Assembly (NCBI GenBank): GCA_934376945.1
Contig: CAKRPI010000092.1
Coordinates: 1 to 8,187 of the forward strand
Direction: 5' to 3'
Length of the DNA: 8,187 nt
Source: an uncultured Lachnospiraceae bacterium
GTDB taxonomy: Bacteria > Bacillota > Clostridia > Lachnospirales > Lachnospiraceae
Below are positions 1-6,257 of the stretch, piece after piece. Under the pieces are notes generated by a model. It did no database searches and was not told the origin of the DNA. It saw only the letters and a program-made list of their open reading frames with translations. Position 1 is the first letter of the stretch, and each line of letters starts with the position of its first letter. The position numbers were made by a program, and so were the translations under genes.

Positions 1-12
1 AGCAACTCTGAT

Positions 13-41
13 ATCATATCACAGCTTTTTCAGTTTGTCAA
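13..41 (-). promoter_or_regulatory. Sigma-A type promoter reading left out of the window (proximal)
   Basis: On the minus strand there is a perfect -35 TTGACA (41 to 36), a 17-nt spacer and a -10 TATGAT (18 to 13). Transcription would start about at the window edge and run left into an unseen gene. A perfect 13-nt inverted repeat, TGATATCATATCA at 9-21, covers the whole -10 box and could be an operator. This is sequence evidence only; the regulated gene is outside the window. Confidence 0.75.
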
Positions 42-121
42 CAACTTTTTTCAACTTTTTTATTTTTGTTTGTCGGCGCTTGTCTCATCCCTGAGCTTTG
101 CATCCGGCTTTTTCTGTGTCT

Positions 122-139
122 CTGCGGTGTCTTCCGCAG
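122..139 (-). other. Small stem-loop at the predicted 5' end of the leftward transcript
   Basis: CTGCGG and CCGCAG form a perfect 6-bp stem with a 6-nt loop. It would begin about 5 nt into the transcript from the promoter at 151-179, a position where hairpins often stabilise mRNA 5' ends. There is no U-tract, so it is not a terminator. The role is inferred from position only. Confidence 0.4.
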
Positions 140-150
140 CGACGTGTTAT

Positions 151-179
151 ATACTACCATTGGTCTTTTATTTTGTCAA
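151..179 (-). promoter_or_regulatory. Sigma-A type promoter reading left out of the window (distal)
   Basis: On the minus strand TTGACA (179 to 174) is followed by a 17-nt spacer and TAGTAT (156 to 151). The predicted start is near 144. It lies 138 nt upstream of the second promoter at 13-41 in the same direction, so the unseen gene to the left appears to have tandem promoters. The strong terminator at 252-295 insulates it from the trp operon. Confidence 0.7.
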
Positions 180-240
180 CAGTTTTTTTAATTTTTTCTT
201 TATTTTTTTCACCATACTCAAGGCTTTTATGCGATAAGTC

Positions 241-295
241 TATAAAAGAAAAAAGGGCTACGAAAAAACTCGATCGAGTTTTTTCGTAGCCCTTT
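241..295 (-). terminator. Rho-independent terminator of the trpXYZ operon
   Basis: Positions 252-295 are a perfect 44-nt palindrome: a 22-bp stem in principle, closing on the self-complementary CGATCG centre. Read on the minus strand it ends in CCC followed by a T-rich run (TTTTTTCTTTT), which is the intrinsic terminator pattern. It lies about 120 nt after the trpZ stop codon. The plus-strand flank (CATTTCTGC) is poorer in T, so the operon direction is favoured, although the hairpin could also block opposing transcription. Confidence 0.9.
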
Positions 296-327
296 CATTT
301 CTGCTCCAAATGCGTTTCCGCGCTGCT

Positions 328-411
328 GTAAAGCGGATATTCGCAATCTGCATCCCATCCACCGCTTAGCGCTCCGCACACTTGAAGCAGGGAAATGCTT
401 ATTTGCGTTCA
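328..411 (-). repeat. Structured intergenic repeat, copy C (after trpZ)
   Basis: Third copy of an element also present twice between trpX and trpY. In the minus-strand RNA it begins 5 nt after the trpZ stop codon. The core folds as a 4-bp stem GCUU/AAGC, a 2-nt bulge (CA), a 5-bp stem AGUGU/GCGCU with two U-G wobbles and a GCGGA loop. It is followed by a conserved GGUGGAU on the 3' side and enclosed by an outer stem (GCAU, UU bulge, CCC with GGGAUGC) and a further GCAA/UUGC. The flanks GTAAAGCGGA at the 328 end and CGTTCA at the 411 end match copy B. No family was recognised. It could be a REP-like palindromic repeat or an RNA element that protects or processes the mRNA 3' end. Confidence 0.8.
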
Positions 412-416
412 AAAAG

Positions 417-1226
417 CTACATTTCTTTTGTTGAGAAAAGAATTCGGTCATTATCCAGCTCTTTTCCGGCTCCGGCACTGAATTTATCCAGCAAGCCATC
501 TACTGTCAGTCCGTCTCGTTCTTCCCCACTGATATCAAGTACAATCTTGCCGGAATCCATCATCAGCGTCCGGTTTCCGATTTCAAGTGCAGAATGCATA
601 TTATGTGTGATCATCAGACACGCCAGATGATTTTCTTCCACTATCTTCTTTGTCAACGATAACACCTTCTCCGCTGTCGCCGGATCCAATGCCGCTGTAT
701 GTTCATCCAGTAAAAGAATTTTCGGTGTGACAAGTGTTGCCATCAAAAGTGTCAATGCCTGCCGCTGTCCTCCTGACAGTAATCCGACTGGCTGCTTCAT
801 CCGGTCTTCCAGCCCCATATGCAGCAGCGAAAGGCGTTCGCGGAACATTTCACGATCTGCATTGCTTACCCGCGAAAATACGGATTTCTTTTTTGACACG
901 CGCAGATATGCCAATGCAAGATTTTCTTCTATTGTCATATGCGGCGCGGTTCCCTTCATCGGATCCTGAAACAAACGACCGATCTCAACTGCACGTTTAT
1001 GCTCCGGCATATAAGTAATATTCTGTTCATCCAAAAATATACTTCCTTCATCCGGATAAAAGCTTCCGCCGATGCAATTAAACAGTGTGGATTTTCCTGC
1101 TCCATTGCTTCCGATGATCGTCACAAAATCTCCGTCTTTTACCGTCAGACTCACACCATCCAGCGCTATCTTTTCATTTACGGTGCCTTCATTAAATACT
1201 TTTCTGATGTTGGTCATCTTCAGCAT
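417..1226 (-). CDS. trpZ: ABC transporter ATP-binding protein, tryptophan uptake (TrpZ)
   Basis: This cytoplasmic ATPase would power the TrpXY importer. The 269-residue product has all nucleotide-binding motifs: Walker A GSNGAGKS (39-46), Q-loop Q87, signature LSGGQ (150-154), Walker B ILLLDE (170-175), DEHTAALDP at 174-182 and the switch histidine H208. Size and motif pattern fit the single-ATPase partner of TrpX-type importers. The frame stays open upstream to 1343, but that part lies inside trpY. The ATG at 1226 gives an ATGCTGA overlap with the trpY stop (TGA 1222-1220) and is preceded by a GGGGG-type ribosome binding site about 8 nt away, which indicates translational coupling. The start is therefore 1226. 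ATPase function is secure; tryptophan specificity rests on the T-box leader and gene set. Confidence 0.9.
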   Translation of the reverse strand: MLKMTNIRKVFNEGTVNEKIALDGVSLTVKDGDFVTIIGSNGAGKSTLFNCIGGSFYPDEGSIFLDEQNITYMPEHKRAVEIGRLFQDPMKGTAPHMTIEENLALAYLRVSKKKSVFSRVSNADREMFRERLSLLHMGLEDRMKQPVGLLSGGQRQALTLLMATLVTPKILLLDEHTAALDPATAEKVLSLTKKIVEENHLACLMITHNMHSALEIGNRTLMMDSGKIVLDISGEERDGLTVDGLLDKFSAGAGKELDNDRILFSTKEM

Positions 1227-2143
1227 GATGCTTTTCCCCCTTTCGCTGCTGCCAGCTTCTTTCTTTGAAACACAGCACGGCTTTTGATATACGGAGCCGC
1301 AATCGCCACTGCAACAATTACGGAGGATACCAGCTTCAGACACTCTGCCGGCACATGCAGACGAAGCGCAATTGCAATTGCAAATCGATACAGACAGCTT
1401 CCAAGTACTGCTCCGATCATACGGCGCATGACCGTCCGTTTTCCAACCAGCGTTTCACCAATGATCAGGCTGGCAAGCGCGATTGTTACCATACCGGTAC
1501 CAAGATTGATATCACAGGCCTTCTGATACTGACCAATCAGGCATCCGGAAAGTGCTGTCATAGCACCGGAAACGCACAGGCCGACTGTAATCGTAAATCC
1601 AGGATTAATACTGGATGCCCGCACCATATCCTCATTATCTCCGGTCGCACGAATCGACAGTCCAAGTCGTGTGCCAAGAAACCATTTCAGCAAAAAGCAT
1701 ACAATAAGGACAATCACTGCTGAGATTCCAAGCTTATACCAGGTATTTCCAAATATTCCCTTTCCGAGGCTATAGACTGTTTCGCATTTAAATAAAGAAA
1801 GATTCGACGAAAATCCCATCGCAGCTAGGTTAACGGTATAAAGCCCCGTGTTCACAATTATTCCTGCAAGAATTGACTCTACGCCAAGCTTCGTCTGCAG
1901 AAATGCCATGATATAACCGGAGCATACACCTGCTGCCATTGCTGCAAACAGTGCAAGAATCGGATGTCCCATGATCGCTACCTGTGCGCCAACTGCACAG
2001 CCAAGGGTAAAGCAGCCGTCCGTTGAAAGATCGGCGATATTGAGAATGGAATAGCTTAAAAACAGCGCAAGTGCCACAAGAGCATAAATACATCCCAGTT
2101 CCAGTGCGCTGATGATAACCGGGAAGGAAAGCAACGATGCCAT
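1220..2143 (-). CDS. trpY: ABC transporter permease, tryptophan uptake (TrpY)
   Basis: Membrane channel of the importer, 307 residues, resembling the branched-chain permease family (BPD_transp_2) and probably acting as a homodimer because only one permease gene is present. Hydrophobic segments lie roughly at 8-35, 43-80, 90-112, 138-157, 183-205, 217-232, 240-262 and 266-286. The cytoplasmic loop GTRLGLSIRATGDN (157-170) is the likely ATPase contact region. The C-terminus is short and basic (RKKLAAAKGGK). The ATG at 2143 has AAGGAG 9 nt upstream. The gene is separated from trpX by 360 nt of structured, non-coding DNA, which is long for an operon, and it overlaps trpZ by 7 nt. Specificity is inferred from the upstream Trp T-box. 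Confidence 0.88.
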   Translation of the reverse strand: MASLLSFPVIISALELGCIYALVALALFLSYSILNIADLSTDGCFTLGCAVGAQVAIMGHPILALFAAMAAGVCSGYIMAFLQTKLGVESILAGIIVNTGLYTVNLAAMGFSSNLSLFKCETVYSLGKGIFGNTWYKLGISAVIVLIVCFLLKWFLGTRLGLSIRATGDNEDMVRASSINPGFTITVGLCVSGAMTALSGCLIGQYQKACDINLGTGMVTIALASLIIGETLVGKRTVMRRMIGAVLGSCLYRFAIAIALRLHVPAECLKLVSSVIVAVAIAAPYIKSRAVFQRKKLAAAKGGKASC

Positions 2144-2237
2144 GCCTGAAATCTCCTTTTCTTATGATGTCAGGAATACCCTTCGGATCTTTTTATCCAA
2201 ATTTTGCCGGAACAGGAAAGAATTCCAAGAGTACGCC

Positions 2238-2284
2238 TTCCTCTTATCCACCGCTTAGTGTTCTGCACACTCAAAGCAGAGGAA
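2238..2284 (-). repeat. Structured intergenic repeat, copy A (upstream of trpY)
   Basis: In minus-strand RNA this is a 47-nt hairpin. The outer stem UUCCUCU/AGAGGAA is a perfect 7 bp. Inside are GCUU/AAGC, a UG bulge, a perfect 5-bp stem AGUGU/ACACU, the loop GCAGA and the conserved 3'-side linker GGUGGAUA. It shares core sequence and fold with copies B and C but has different outer-stem bases, so pairing is kept while sequence changes. It lies 95 nt before the trpY start codon and 13 nt from the copy B unit. Confidence 0.8.
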
Positions 2285-2297
2285 TATTTATTCTACG

Positions 2298-2377
2298 GTA
2301 AAGCGGACATAAGCATCCCCTTACCCACTGCTTAGTACTCCGCGCACTTAAAGCGGGGGAATGCTTATCTGCGTTCA
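2298..2377 (-). repeat. Structured intergenic repeat, copy B (trpX-trpY gap)
   Basis: In minus-strand RNA this is a strong 60-nt hairpin (2309-2368). The outer stem is AUAAGCAU with AUGCUUAU plus CCCC with GGGG, and one bulged U. The inner part is GCUU/AAGC, bulge UA, 5-bp stem AGUGC/GUACU with one G-U, loop GCGGA and 3'-side linker AGUGGGUAA. It is the longest and most stable of the three copies and shares its flanks (GTAAAGCGG at 2298, CGTTCA at 2377) with copy C. Copies A and B are in tandem and in the same orientation. Confidence 0.8.
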
Positions 2378-2384
2378 CTATGCA

Positions 2385-2421
2385 GAAATAGCCAGACCGG
2401 TAATCCAGCCTGGTTATTTTC
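2385..2421 (-). other. Strong hairpin after trpX, possible mRNA stabiliser or attenuator
   Basis: A nearly continuous hairpin: GAAA and UA pair with UAUUUC, then a CCAG/CUGG block, then GCUGG/CCGGU with wobbles around an AUUA loop; one A is bulged and there is one A-C mismatch. In the minus-strand RNA it is followed by UGCAUAG, not a U-tract, so a classic terminator is unlikely. It sits about 80 nt after the trpX stop. A hairpin after the binding-protein gene commonly raises binding-protein mRNA over permease mRNA; that role is inferred here. The rest of the gap, 2422-2503, holds only a CGGAGCTCCG palindrome (2450-2459). Confidence 0.6.
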
Positions 2422-2503
2422 TGTTTATATAAAACGTTTCATTACCTAACGGAGCTCCGCCTGCTTCGGCACAGCACCATCTGTTCTGTTTACTGTTTAC
2501 TCG

Positions 2504-3508
2504 TTACTCAAACTCCTCTGCTGTAACGGTTTCTACCACGCCTGTACATTTTTCTGCGAATCCACTGTAATCAATGCCCAGTGCTTCTGCTGTCTCTGTA
2601 TTGATCGTTGCAATTCCGTTATCAAAGGTTCTGACCGGTGTAGCTGCCGGATCTGCTCCCTGCAGAATTTCCACTGCCATATCCGCTGTCTCTACGCCAA
2701 GCTTTGCATAATCTACACCGTATCCGCAGAATGCTCCGTTTAATGCAAAGGAATCTGCGCCACAGTAATGCGGGATGCCTGCCTCAATGAATTTTTCATA
2801 AATTGCAAGCTCTGCCGTCATAACAGTATTATCAGTCGGCGTAAATATTGCATCTACTCCCGCTGCAATCAGTGCGTCTGCTGCCTGGGCCACCTCCGTG
2901 TTGTTTGTTCCTGTTTTTTCTACGTATTCAATACCTTTTTCTTCAAGGTATGCCTTGGCATCTGCGATCGGCTGCTTCGAAGAATCCTCTGACTGACTGT
3001 AGAGAAGTCCGACAGATTTAATATCCGGATTTGCGGTAATCATCAGATCAAGAATTGCATTTGTGTTGAGCGCATCACTTGTTCCGGTAATGTTTGCTCC
3101 CGGTGCATCCATTGATTCCACAAGTCCTGCACCGACCGGATCTGATACTGCTGAAAATACGACCGGAATCTGATTATCCTCTGTTGCCGTCTGTACGATT
3201 TGTGCTGCCGGTGTTGCGATCGGGATGATCACATCAACGCCATCGGCAATCAGCTGTGTCGCGATCTGATTCAAAGTGGTCGCGTCTGCCTGTCCATTAT
3301 ATACGTTTCCTTCAAAGATAAAGTTATCTTCACCTTCTTCGGATTTCTTTGCCAGCTCTGCCTCAATATTAGACTCGATCTGATTCAGGGATGCATCATC
3401 TACAAACTGAATGATGCCGACTTTATAATCTGCTGCCATTGCACTTCCTGTAATCATTGCCGCTGCTGCCATAGATACTGTTACGGTTGCAAATACTCTC
3501 TTTTTCAT
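2504..3508 (-). CDS. trpX: Tryptophan ABC transporter substrate-binding protein (TrpX-like)
   Basis: Extracytoplasmic binding protein of 334 residues in the ABC_sub_bind (PF04392, formerly DUF534) family, whose T-box-controlled members are predicted tryptophan binders (TrpX). Residues 1-25 are a signal peptide (KKR, a hydrophobic stretch, then AMA before AD). The mature part has the typical two-lobe pattern, with a family-like stretch at 97-130 (IATPAAQ, then VVFSAVSDPVGAGLV), TPTDNT at 223-228 and GADSFAL at 250-256. The ATG at 3508 has AAGGAG upstream. Unusually for a Gram-positive binding protein, the lipobox-like M-I-T-G (18-21) is followed by Ser22, not Cys, so lipid anchoring looks lost. 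It is the first gene after the T-box leader. Specificity is inferred from that leader, not from binding residues. Confidence 0.87.
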   Translation of the reverse strand: MKKRVFATVTVSMAAAAMITGSAMAADYKVGIIQFVDDASLNQIESNIEAELAKKSEEGEDNFIFEGNVYNGQADATTLNQIATQLIADGVDVIIPIATPAAQIVQTATEDNQIPVVFSAVSDPVGAGLVESMDAPGANITGTSDALNTNAILDLMITANPDIKSVGLLYSQSEDSSKQPIADAKAYLEEKGIEYVEKTGTNNTEVAQAADALIAAGVDAIFTPTDNTVMTAELAIYEKFIEAGIPHYCGADSFALNGAFCGYGVDYAKLGVETADMAVEILQGADPAATPVRTFDNGIATINTETAEALGIDYSGFAEKCTGVVETVTAEEFE

Positions 3509-3573
3509 AGTTTTGTTCTCCTTTTCATTTTTCGTAAATATTCAAAGGATCAACCGGTGTATTTCCTGGTAAA

Positions 3574-3607
3574 ACAAAAACCGTCCCAGATATTTATCTG
3601 AGACGGT
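3574..3607 (-). terminator. T-box regulated intrinsic terminator
   Basis: Minus-strand RNA forms a 12-bp stem (ACCGUCUCAGAU with AUCUGGGACGGU, one U-G pair) with a 4-nt loop, then UUUUUGUUUU. It is the OFF structure of the trp leader. Its 5' strand contains CGUCUC (3605-3600), which pairs in the competing antiterminator with GAG and GCG on either side of the T-box bulge. It lies 65 nt upstream of the trpX start. Confidence 0.92.
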
Positions 3608-3868
3608 AATAATTTCTTATTATCGCGGTGCCACTCAATTTGACTAGTCGTCCACTTTCGCGTGTACTATCATACACTCCTGATTGATAACGGGTTCGGT
3701 TCCCGGCGCATCCTACTTTGAGAGATTTATTTTTAAATCTGCTCTTTCAGACCACCCTCAAAAGTCCATTCAGTTTCCTGCTCTGTACTGCAATCCCACC
3801 ACCTGCAGTTCTCTGTGCCTTTGCAAATGAAACTTACTACTCTTTCTCATCGGTTTGTTCCTTTGTTG
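3574..3868 (-). promoter_or_regulatory. T-box riboswitch leader, tRNA-Trp specific
   Basis: The leader runs from the predicted start near 3868 to the terminator. Seen in order on the minus strand: GATGAGAAAGAGTAGTA (Stem I kink-turn and specifier-loop 5' side), an AGAGAA bulge, a distal hairpin with ACTGCA/TGCAGT arms, and GAATGGACTTTTGAG (specifier loop 3' side) with the TGG codon at 3768-3766. Next come the Stem II/III region and the T-box GAGTGGCACCGCG (3636-3624). The bulge UGGC would pair with a GCCA tRNA 3' end, matching the G discriminator base of bacterial tRNA-Trp. GAG and GCG beside the bulge pair with CGUCUC at 3605-3600 to form the antiterminator. Uncharged tRNA-Trp should permit read-through into trpXYZ. 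Confidence 0.93.
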
Positions 3869-3874
3869 TGTTAA

Positions 3875-3903
3875 AGTGTAGCACGGCGTTTTCATTTTGT
3901 CAA
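3875..3903 (-). promoter_or_regulatory. Promoter of the trpXYZ T-box transcript
   Basis: Perfect -35 TTGACA (3903 to 3898), 17-nt spacer, -10 TACACT (3880 to 3875). It starts 30 nt after the CvpA-family gene's stop codon. No terminator separates the two: 3904-3933 has only a weak TTTTA/TAAAA pairing. Read-through from upstream would therefore also be screened by the T-box. Confidence 0.85.
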
Positions 3904-3933
3904 GCTTATTTTTACTGCTAAAATCCCCCTATC

Positions 3934-4887
3934 CTATCCGAAAAATGCAGATGTCCGAAGTACAATTTCAAGAAACAGATTCGATTGATACAGCCAGTTC
4001 AGCCAGTTGCTGCTTTCTACCATCTCCATCAGCTGCATTCCCATATCCGTTCCGGAAACCAATGACAGGACCAGAAAAGCCAGCCAGAGCAAAAGCAGTG
4101 CCTGCAAAAGCCCAAGTACCAGGCCGGCCGCCCGGTTCACCACACGAATAACCGGAAGGTTGGTCAGAATACTCAGTGCTGATATCAGCAGCCATAAAAG
4201 CAGGTGCACCACAAGCACCGCCAGCAGAAAAGATACTACATTCAAAATGCCGGTAGCAATAAAGTTTATCAGATAATCCTGAAATGTGCTGACTCCCAGG
4301 CGTTCATACCCTTCTTCATTGTTGTAATCAAGCAAAATATCACGCAGAAATTCCGGAAGAGGAAGGCGTTCTATCAGTTCCGTCTGTTCAATTCTGGTCA
4401 GATTTCCAGACAGAAGCGTGCCTGCACTCCTGCTCTCATTTTCATTACCGTCATTTTGAGCGTCTTCCCCGAAATACTGCCGAATGTACTGTTCCTTATA
4501 CTGCTCCAGTTCTTCATCACTAAGCGCATCAAGAAGACTTCCGTCGTATCCGTTTGCTTCCATCAGTGCCCGAATCTCCTCACGGCCCATACTCCGGTAT
4601 ACGTCTGCCTGCGAGTCTTCCGCAGGATCGCTTTCCATCCCTGCAAACACCATTTTTCCGATCTGTTTTTCCATCACGGTCCGGCACTGTTCCTCGATGA
4701 TCCCGTAGACCGGAGTATTTTCCTTCAAAAATCCGGTAATCCACGGCAAAAGTGCCGATACAAGCGCCACCGAAATGAGAAGCGACACCATCGCCGCAAG
4801 CTTCTTTACAAATCCCTTTCGATAACCCACCGCTGCAAAAAGCAGAATCACAGCAGCCACAATAACTTCAAGTATATTTATTTTCAT
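3934..4887 (-). CDS. CvpA-family integral membrane protein, enlarged
   Basis: A 317-residue membrane protein with the CvpA (colicin V production, PF02674) pattern: an N-terminal helix ending in GYRKGFVKKL (6-30), a second helix at about 31-53, and a C-terminal hydrophobic pair (about 207-243 and 252-280) joined by a loop containing VIRVVNRAAGLVLG. Typical members are about 160-180 residues. Here an extra soluble, acidic segment (about 55-200, rich in E, D and N) separates the first and second helical pairs, as in many clostridial relatives. The ATG at 4887 follows GGGAGG by 6 nt. It lies 89 nt after the DUF5711-like gene with no terminator between them, so the two are probably co-transcribed. 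The molecular function of clostridial CvpA proteins is not known. Confidence 0.8.
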   Translation of the reverse strand: MKINILEVIVAAVILLFAAVGYRKGFVKKLAAMVSLLISVALVSALLPWITGFLKENTPVYGIIEEQCRTVMEKQIGKMVFAGMESDPAEDSQADVYRSMGREEIRALMEANGYDGSLLDALSDEELEQYKEQYIRQYFGEDAQNDGNENESRSAGTLLSGNLTRIEQTELIERLPLPEFLRDILLDYNNEEGYERLGVSTFQDYLINFIATGILNVVSFLLAVLVVHLLLWLLISALSILTNLPVIRVVNRAAGLVLGLLQALLLLWLAFLVLSLVSGTDMGMQLMEMVESSNWLNWLYQSNLFLEIVLRTSAFFG

Positions 4888-4976
4888 GTTTTCCTCCCAT
4901 GCCCGGTCCGCTCTCCCGCCAGAAATCAGACAGGCTTTGTCAGTTCGATGACGCTTTTAAAAATGCCAGGATCGAT

Positions 4977-6257
4977 TTACTTAATGCGGATCCAGTCAAA
5001 GCTGTCCTTCGTAATGACAAGATAGGTACGGAAAGAACCAAAATAAAACAGGTCCTCCACTTCTTTTTCATAAGCAGATGTAAAACGCAGCCGACCGGTC
5101 TTGGTGAATACATCGAAACCTTTTTCGTTGTACATCAGAATCTGGTCATTTTCAATTTTGATATTATCAAATGTCGCATCCATCTTTCGCGTCTTTTTGC
5201 GCCTGCCGTTGTAGCCGTAAAGCTCCATACGGTATTCCTGATCGCTGTCCGCATCTTCATTCAAAAACAAAAATCCGATCTGGCTGTCATCGTGGAAGCT
5301 TCCGATAATCTCTTCATCAAAATCAACCTCTGCCGTCTGCTCCGGCTCATCGCCTCCTCCAAACACATAGAATCCGTTATCTGCCACTGCTACTGTTCTT
5401 GAATCATTCACAAAATAAATTTCCGGCAGCACTGTATCCTGATACGGTATGCTGCTGATAATATTGTTTTCTTTCTTCTGTCCAAGGGTCCCGAAATCAT
5501 AAAATACTATGCTGCTTCCGAGGATTCCTTCTTTCACGCCAAGATAAGAAACCGCCATACGCTGCCCGTTCGGAGAAAGATCCACGTCCATCGGATATCC
5601 CGTTTCGCCAATCGTTGTCTTATCATTTGCAACGACTGTACCATCTGCCTGATATAGATTGATCCATGTAATATTTTCCTGCGCCTGCACCACTGCGACC
5701 ATTCCCTGTTTCGATACGCGTACCTTCAAAATCGGATACTGCGTCTCGAAATTTCCGATCAGTCCGTCTTCTCCTACGATATAAACCTGCGTCCCCTGCT
5801 GTTCCGCCACCGCCATCGTCGTATCGCAGATATCCGCAATCGGCGCCTGCATGTTGTAAGTAATACTCCATTTCTTATCGCCGTTTCGGGAAACGCAGGA
5901 CACGCCATCTGAATTGTAGCGATAAAACAGCTTTCCGGCAGAAATATATTTTGTTCCGGACGCCACCTCAACTGCTTCACTTCGGCTGATCACATAATCC
6001 TTAAAAACATAAAGCTGATTGTACAGCCAGAAGCCGAGAACCGCAATCACTGCCACTGCAAAAAGTACCAGCCGCAGCCGTCTGAGATTTCTCCTTTTTC
6101 TTGCCAGCTTATCCTTCAGATCCTCCTGCAGCGTTCGTCCTGGTTCAAGCTCTTCCTCTTCAACCTCCAGATCATCCTCCAGATCCTCATCAAGTCTTAA
6201 AAACTGCAGCTTTTTTTTCAGACCGACTGCCCTTTTTCCCCATTTATTTTTATCCAT
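4977..6257 (-). CDS. DUF5711-like membrane-anchored beta-propeller-like protein
   Basis: A 426-residue protein. Residues 1-60 are cytoplasmic and strongly charged: an acidic block at 23-38 is followed by a basic stretch KRRNLRRLR at 54-62. One transmembrane helix spans about 61-79, leaving some 345 residues outside. The external part is a run of short beta-strands with repeat-like segments (MDVDLSPNGQRMAVSYLG, RTVAVADNGFYVFGGG, FDVFTKTGRLRF), typical of WD40/PQQ-like propellers and of the DUF5711 family. The frame opens at 6278, but that ATG has no ribosome binding site; the ATG at 6257 has AAAGGA 7 nt upstream and is chosen. Its promoter is at 6398-6426, with the CvpA gene next. A sensor or scaffold role at the envelope is a guess; the function is unknown. 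Confidence 0.78.
   Translation of the reverse strand: MDKNKWGKRAVGLKKKLQFLRLDEDLEDDLEVEEEELEPGRTLQEDLKDKLARKRRNLRRLRLVLFAVAVIAVLGFWLYNQLYVFKDYVISRSEAVEVASGTKYISAGKLFYRYNSDGVSCVSRNGDKKWSITYNMQAPIADICDTTMAVAEQQGTQVYIVGEDGLIGNFETQYPILKVRVSKQGMVAVVQAQENITWINLYQADGTVVANDKTTIGETGYPMDVDLSPNGQRMAVSYLGVKEGILGSSIVFYDFGTLGQKKENNIISSIPYQDTVLPEIYFVNDSRTVAVADNGFYVFGGGDEPEQTAEVDFDEEIIGSFHDDSQIGFLFLNEDADSDQEYRMELYGYNGRRKKTRKMDATFDNIKIENDQILMYNEKGFDVFTKTGRLRFTSAYEKEVEDLFYFGSFRTYLVITKDSFDWIRIK

Noticed and set aside
98..289. 63-codon plus-strand frame at the left end
   Set aside because: It crosses the leftward promoter and enters the terminator palindrome, with no ribosome binding site and shadow-like composition.
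328..411. CRISPR array for the three repeats
   Set aside because: There are only three copies, they are imperfect and dispersed over 2 kb, there are no regular unique spacers and no cas genes.
1227..1343. N-terminal extension of trpZ to an upstream ATG
   Set aside because: The extra 39 residues lie inside trpY, are not ATPase-like, and the ATG at 1226 has a ribosome binding site and the ATGCTGA overlap.
4204..5025. 273-codon plus-strand open frame
   Set aside because: It is antisense to the CvpA-family gene, its composition is shadow-like (rich in R, K, H, F and C), it has no ribosome binding site and it runs across the intergenic gap.
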